Source of the DNA: DASYAE01 sp036501535
Lineage (GTDB): Bacteria > Actinomycetota > Actinomycetes > Streptomycetales > Catenulisporaceae
Assembly: GCA_036501535.1 (NCBI GenBank)
Contig: DASYAE010000202.1
Coordinates: 1-64,000 of the forward strand
Length of the DNA: 64,000 bases
Direction: 5' to 3'
Shown here piece after piece: positions 61,240 to 64,000 of the stretch. Numbering within the stretch: position 1 is the first letter of the stretch; every line of letters begins with the position of its first letter. The position numbers and the translations under genes are program-made. The notes beneath the pieces were generated by a model. The model saw nothing but the letters and a program-made list of their open reading frames with translations, did no database searches and was not told the origin of the DNA.

Positions 61240-61413
61240 CCTCATGATGCGTGAGCCGGCCTGGGTGTGGGCTGTCATGTGTCCGGCCCACCGTCGCCGC
61301 GTCGCCAGATCTGTGGCAGATCGTGGAATACATCGCTGGCAGATCCGGGATTATAGTTCCGCGAAAGTGCTAACTTGAGGTCCGCAGATCACCGATTCCA
61401 AGGAGCGGGCCGG

Positions 61414-62700
61414 ATGGCCGAACCGACGCTGATCGCCCGTCATCTCGAGGCTGTACTCGCCGACCTGCTGGGCGACGAGCCCGTAGTGGTCCTGACCGGG
61501 GCGCGCACAGTCGGCAAGAGCACCCTGCTGACCGCGTGTGCCCATGCTGCCGGCGTCCAGATCCTCGACCTCGACGACATCGAGACCAGGCGAGCCGTCG
61601 CGGCGGATCCCGGTCTCTTCGTGGCCTCGGACCGCCCCGTCCCGGTCTGCATCGACGAGTTCCAGCACGTGCCCCTGCTCTTGGACGCGATCAAAGCCGA
61701 GCTCAACCGCGGCCTGCGTCCGGGCAGATATCTGCTCACCGGCTCCACTCGCTACGGATCACTGCCGGCTGCCGCGCAATCGCTGACCGGCCGGGCACAT
61801 GTGGTCACCATGTGGCCGCTGTCCCAGGGCGAACTCGCCGGAACCCGCGAGACCGCGCTCGACACGCTCATCACCGACCCTGCGGCACTCGTGACAGGAG
61901 CCTCGTCAGCGACCGATCGAGCCGGCTACGAACGGATGGTTCTCGCCGGCGGGTTCCCACTCGCGCTGGCACGCGATACCGGACGATCACGCGACCGGTG
62001 GTTCCGAGACTTCGTGAGCTTGGTCGTCGAGCGCGATGTCATGGAGATCCGCAAAGTCCGGCAACGGCAGGTCCTGCCGCAGGTGATGCAAAGGCTCGCC
62101 GGACAAACCGGGCAGGTCGTCAACGTTGCGAACCTTGCCGACGCCGTCGGGCTGGACGTAACGACGGTCAAGGACTACCTGGGGCTGCTCGAGGCGGTTT
62201 TCCTCATCCACCGTCTCGAACCGTTCACCCGGTCGGTCACACACCGCACCATCCGAAGCGCCAAGGTCCACGTGGTCGACACGGGGCTCGCCGCCTACCT
62301 TGTCGGCCTCACCGAGCAGAAGCTCTCCGGCCGAACGCCTGCGGCACTCACCCAGTTCGGCCACATCGTCGAGACCTTCGTCGTGAACGAACTGGTCAAG
62401 CAGGCAGGCTGGGCACGACAACAGGTCGACTTCTCGCACTTCCGCACCCGAGAGCAGCAAGAGGTCGACCTCGTCATCGAGACGGTCACCGGGTCCGTGG
62501 CAGCGATCGAGGTAAAGGCATCCGGGACCGTCGCCGACCAGGACTTCGCCGGTCTCAGGCTGCTGCGCGACAAGCTGGGTGATGCATTCGTCGGCGGCGC
62601 GGTCATCAACCTCGGCCAGAAGGCGTACACCTGCGAGCGAAAGCTGCACGTGTTGCCTCTCGATCGGCTCTGGGCTCCGGGGCCGGCTTCGAACGACTAG
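61414..62700 (+). CDS. AAA ATPase with DUF4143 (PD-(D/E)XK-like) domain
   Basis: A 428-residue protein. AAA_14-type ATPase domain (1-230) with Walker A LTGARTVGKSTLL and Walker B VPVCIDEFQHVP, LLTGSTRYGSLPAA, then a winged helix (about 225-270: VNVANLADAVGLDVTTVKDYLGLLE) and DUF4143 (about 270-410) with nuclease-like residues REQQEVDLVIE, AIEVKAS (ExK) intact. The family is common but its role is unknown. The ATG follows AAGGAG by 9 bases. It is 174 bases downstream of the related ATPase gene on the same strand and may be part of the same locus. Confidence 0.88.
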   Translation: MAEPTLIARHLEAVLADLLGDEPVVVLTGARTVGKSTLLTACAHAAGVQILDLDDIETRRAVAADPGLFVASDRPVPVCIDEFQHVPLLLDAIKAELNRGLRPGRYLLTGSTRYGSLPAAAQSLTGRAHVVTMWPLSQGELAGTRETALDTLITDPAALVTGASSATDRAGYERMVLAGGFPLALARDTGRSRDRWFRDFVSLVVERDVMEIRKVRQRQVLPQVMQRLAGQTGQVVNVANLADAVGLDVTTVKDYLGLLEAVFLIHRLEPFTRSVTHRTIRSAKVHVVDTGLAAYLVGLTEQKLSGRTPAALTQFGHIVETFVVNELVKQAGWARQQVDFSHFRTREQQEVDLVIETVTGSVAAIEVKASGTVADQDFAGLRLLRDKLGDAFVGGAVINLGQKAYTCERKLHVLPLDRLWAPGPASND

Positions 62701-62752
62701 CCCGGCTGCGTCGGCAGAGAGATCTTTCGGGCGAACGGAGTGCGTTGAGCAG

Positions 62753-62799
62753 CCCCGTGGACCGCCCGCGTACTGCAGCACGGCGAGCGGTCCACGGGG
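62753..62799. terminator. Bidirectional hairpin after the AAA locus
   Basis: Perfect 13-base arms (CCCCGTGGACCGC and its complement) with a 21-base loop, between the convergent ends of the second AAA ATPase and the protease gene. Confidence 0.65.
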
Positions 62800-62812
62800 T
62801 TCGGGTGATAGC

Positions 62813-63700
62813 TCAGTCGGCGTGCGTGATCCAGGCCTCGATCGCGGCGATGGCCTCGGTGGTCATCCGCACGGCGTGGTTGGCCTCCTGACCCGGCACC
62901 GCGCCGTCGTGGATGCCGAGGATCCGGGTGAGGTCCGAGGCGGCGCAGACGCCTGAGCCGCTCATCCCGCCCTCGGTGCTGGCGTCGTAGTACCAGACGT
63001 TGGGGGGCACGGTCCGGGTGATGTTCCCCTTGCCGTAGTACATCCCGTGGTACTCCCCGGGCTCGCCGACCGGGAATCCGGTGACCTGGATCGCCCTGAG
63101 CAGCGGATCGGCCTCGGCCAACTGCGGCATGCCGCTGAGCAGCCGCTCGTCGATCCGCTCGCGGGCCACCCTGATCGCCGCGTAGTCGTACGGGTACAGC
63201 CTCGGGTTCTCGATGCCGTCGGTGTACCTGTCGGGCCGGTAGTCGTTCGGGACCCACATGTCTTCACGCCGCAGGGTGATCGTGCCATACGGCGCGGTCA
63301 CGCCGCCCGCGTTGTAAGCCGGGATGAACTCGATCCCGTTGATCAGGACGATCGCGCCGTCCACGACCTTCTCGTAGAGGTTGTGCGCGGCGGTCACGAT
63401 GCCGTAGGCGCCGCCGATGGAGATGAGGACTCCGGTCCCGCCGTAGGTCTTGCCGCCGAGCGGGATCCTCATCTTGCCGGTATGCCGGTAGGAGGGACCG
63501 GTCGGATCCGCCACGGAGACGAGCGGCACGTTGTTGATGATTTTCTGGGGCATGACCGCGGCGGGCTGCCGGGCCGGCGGAGCGGACGAGGGCGGGTGGG
63601 CCGGCGGTCTGGCCGGACCGGACGGGCGGTTCGGGGAGCCGGCGGGATACGGGATGTCGGGATTGCCGGGGGCCGGGGGGTTCGGGGTCTCAGCGGACAT
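62813..63700 (-). CDS. Trypsin-like serine protease, no signal peptide
   Basis: A 295-residue protein. Residues 1-50 are Pro/Ala/Ser-rich and disordered with no signal peptide or membrane helix. A V8/trypsin-like fold follows (about 60-290) with catalytic His (VTAAHNLYE), Asp (YPYDYAAIRVA) and Ser (STEGGMSGSGV). It is probably cytoplasmic unless exported by another route. Its substrate is unknown. It lies downstream of another minus-strand gene that runs off the window. Confidence 0.85.
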   Translation of the reverse strand: MSAETPNPPAPGNPDIPYPAGSPNRPSGPARPPAHPPSSAPPARQPAAVMPQKIINNVPLVSVADPTGPSYRHTGKMRIPLGGKTYGGTGVLISIGGAYGIVTAAHNLYEKVVDGAIVLINGIEFIPAYNAGGVTAPYGTITLRREDMWVPNDYRPDRYTDGIENPRLYPYDYAAIRVARERIDERLLSGMPQLAEADPLLRAIQVTGFPVGEPGEYHGMYYGKGNITRTVPPNVWYYDASTEGGMSGSGVCAASDLTRILGIHDGAVPGQEANHAVRMTTEAIAAIEAWITHAD

Positions 63701-63733
63701 GCGGGGTCTGCCTTTCCGGGTTCTGGGTGGGAC

Positions 63734-63762
63734 CCCGTCCCGCCGCGGGGTGGCGGGACGGG
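63734..63762 (-). terminator. Hairpin after the truncated gene
   Basis: Perfect 11-base arms (CCCGTCCCGCC and its complement) with a 7-base loop, 32 bases after the stop of the partial gene and just before the protease gene. Confidence 0.6.
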
Positions 63763-63793
63763 TTGCCGTTGTCGCGGCTGCTGCGGTGCACGG

Positions 63794-64000
63794 TCAGGGG
63801 GTGGCGGTGACCGTCCAGGTGTTGTCCACGTTCAGCGTCGCGTTCAGCGCGAAGACCCCGGGCGGGAAGACGAGGTCGCCGACGTTGGTGATCTGTTCGA
63901 CGTCGATGACCGTCCCCTGCGTGAAGGTGCCGGCGGTGATCCAGTACTCGGGGTGCGGGGTGAGCATCAGCACCTGGTTCGGCTGCGCCGAGACGATGTG
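63794..64000 (-). CDS. C-terminal fragment of an unknown protein (cut by window end)
   Basis: The last 68 codons and stop of a minus-strand gene that continues beyond the window. The fragment is beta-rich, with Asn/Thr/Val content (ending VDNTWTVTATP). It carries no recognisable motif. It is upstream of the trypsin-like protease gene and may be in the same unit, although a hairpin separates them. Confidence 0.55.
   Translation of the reverse strand, partial: HIVSAQPNQVLMLTPHPEYWITAGTFTQGTVIDVEQITNVGDLVFPPGVFALNATLNVDNTWTVTATP

Overview
The window is chromosomal DNA from a very GC-rich, probably filamentous, soil actinobacterium. GTG and TTG starts are common. The gene content is typically actinobacterial: a DasR-type operator ahead of nagB, DUF4245, DUF1707 and DUF5998 proteins, a SpoIIE-type phosphatase, a GTP-dependent PEP carboxykinase and a class II FBPase. 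The cellulase modules and a sedolisin suggest a plant-debris degrader from acidic soil, perhaps of the Catenulisporales or a Streptomyces relative. That placement is inference.

Layout. 0-8.1 kb: minus-strand genes for a Lon-like PDZ protease, a small membrane protein, MoaE and an SDR; a plus-strand metalloprotease-family protein; then a minus-strand run of sulfurtransferase, alkaline-phosphatase-family and DUF5998 genes. 8.4-16.3 kb: a type IIA topoisomerase A subunit (ParC-like), a double VOC protein, a PAS-GAF-PP2C-HATPase regulator, a NUDIX hydrolase and a PLP decarboxylase. 16.4-20.2 kb: a Ser/Thr kinase and a secreted sedolisin. 21-29 kb: a saccharide-use region with nagB under a near-perfect DasR site, a secreted protein that may be a glycosidase remnant, a GH9 cellulase (GH9-CBM3-FN3-FN3-CBM2) and a divergent clan GH-A glycosidase with FN3 and CBM2.

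29-34.9 kb is accessory: small conserved proteins, a MarR regulator, a DinB-like protein, a PPOX protein, and a DUF4041 plus GIY-YIG nuclease protein. The last has the domain core of the SNIPE anti-phage nuclease, but carries a Trp/Pro-rich N-terminus where a membrane anchor would be expected. It is the strongest candidate for an undescribed system here.

34.9-59.7 kb is mostly a conserved core: ychF, rmuC, a DUF6542 protein, ispH, xseA, xseB, a DUF4245 protein, glpX, class I fumarase, phoH, an isoprenyl transferase, pckG, a hemolysin III protein and a DUF255 thioredoxin protein. It is interrupted by a GNAT gene lying antisense between xseA and xseB, a DHA2 efflux pump fused to a MarR-like domain, a thioesterase/DUF1707 pair, and an MFS-GntR operon. 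pckG, glpX and fumarase give the stretch a gluconeogenic and TCA theme.

59.7-64 kb is accessory again: two consecutive AAA ATPases with C-terminal nuclease-like domains (DUF234 and DUF4143 types), the first behind a perfect inverted repeat; then a trypsin-like protease without a signal peptide and the 3' end of an unknown gene. No rRNA, tRNA, CRISPR array, insertion sequence or prophage was recognised. Several clear intrinsic-terminator hairpins separate the transcription units. All family calls come from reading motifs, without database searches.
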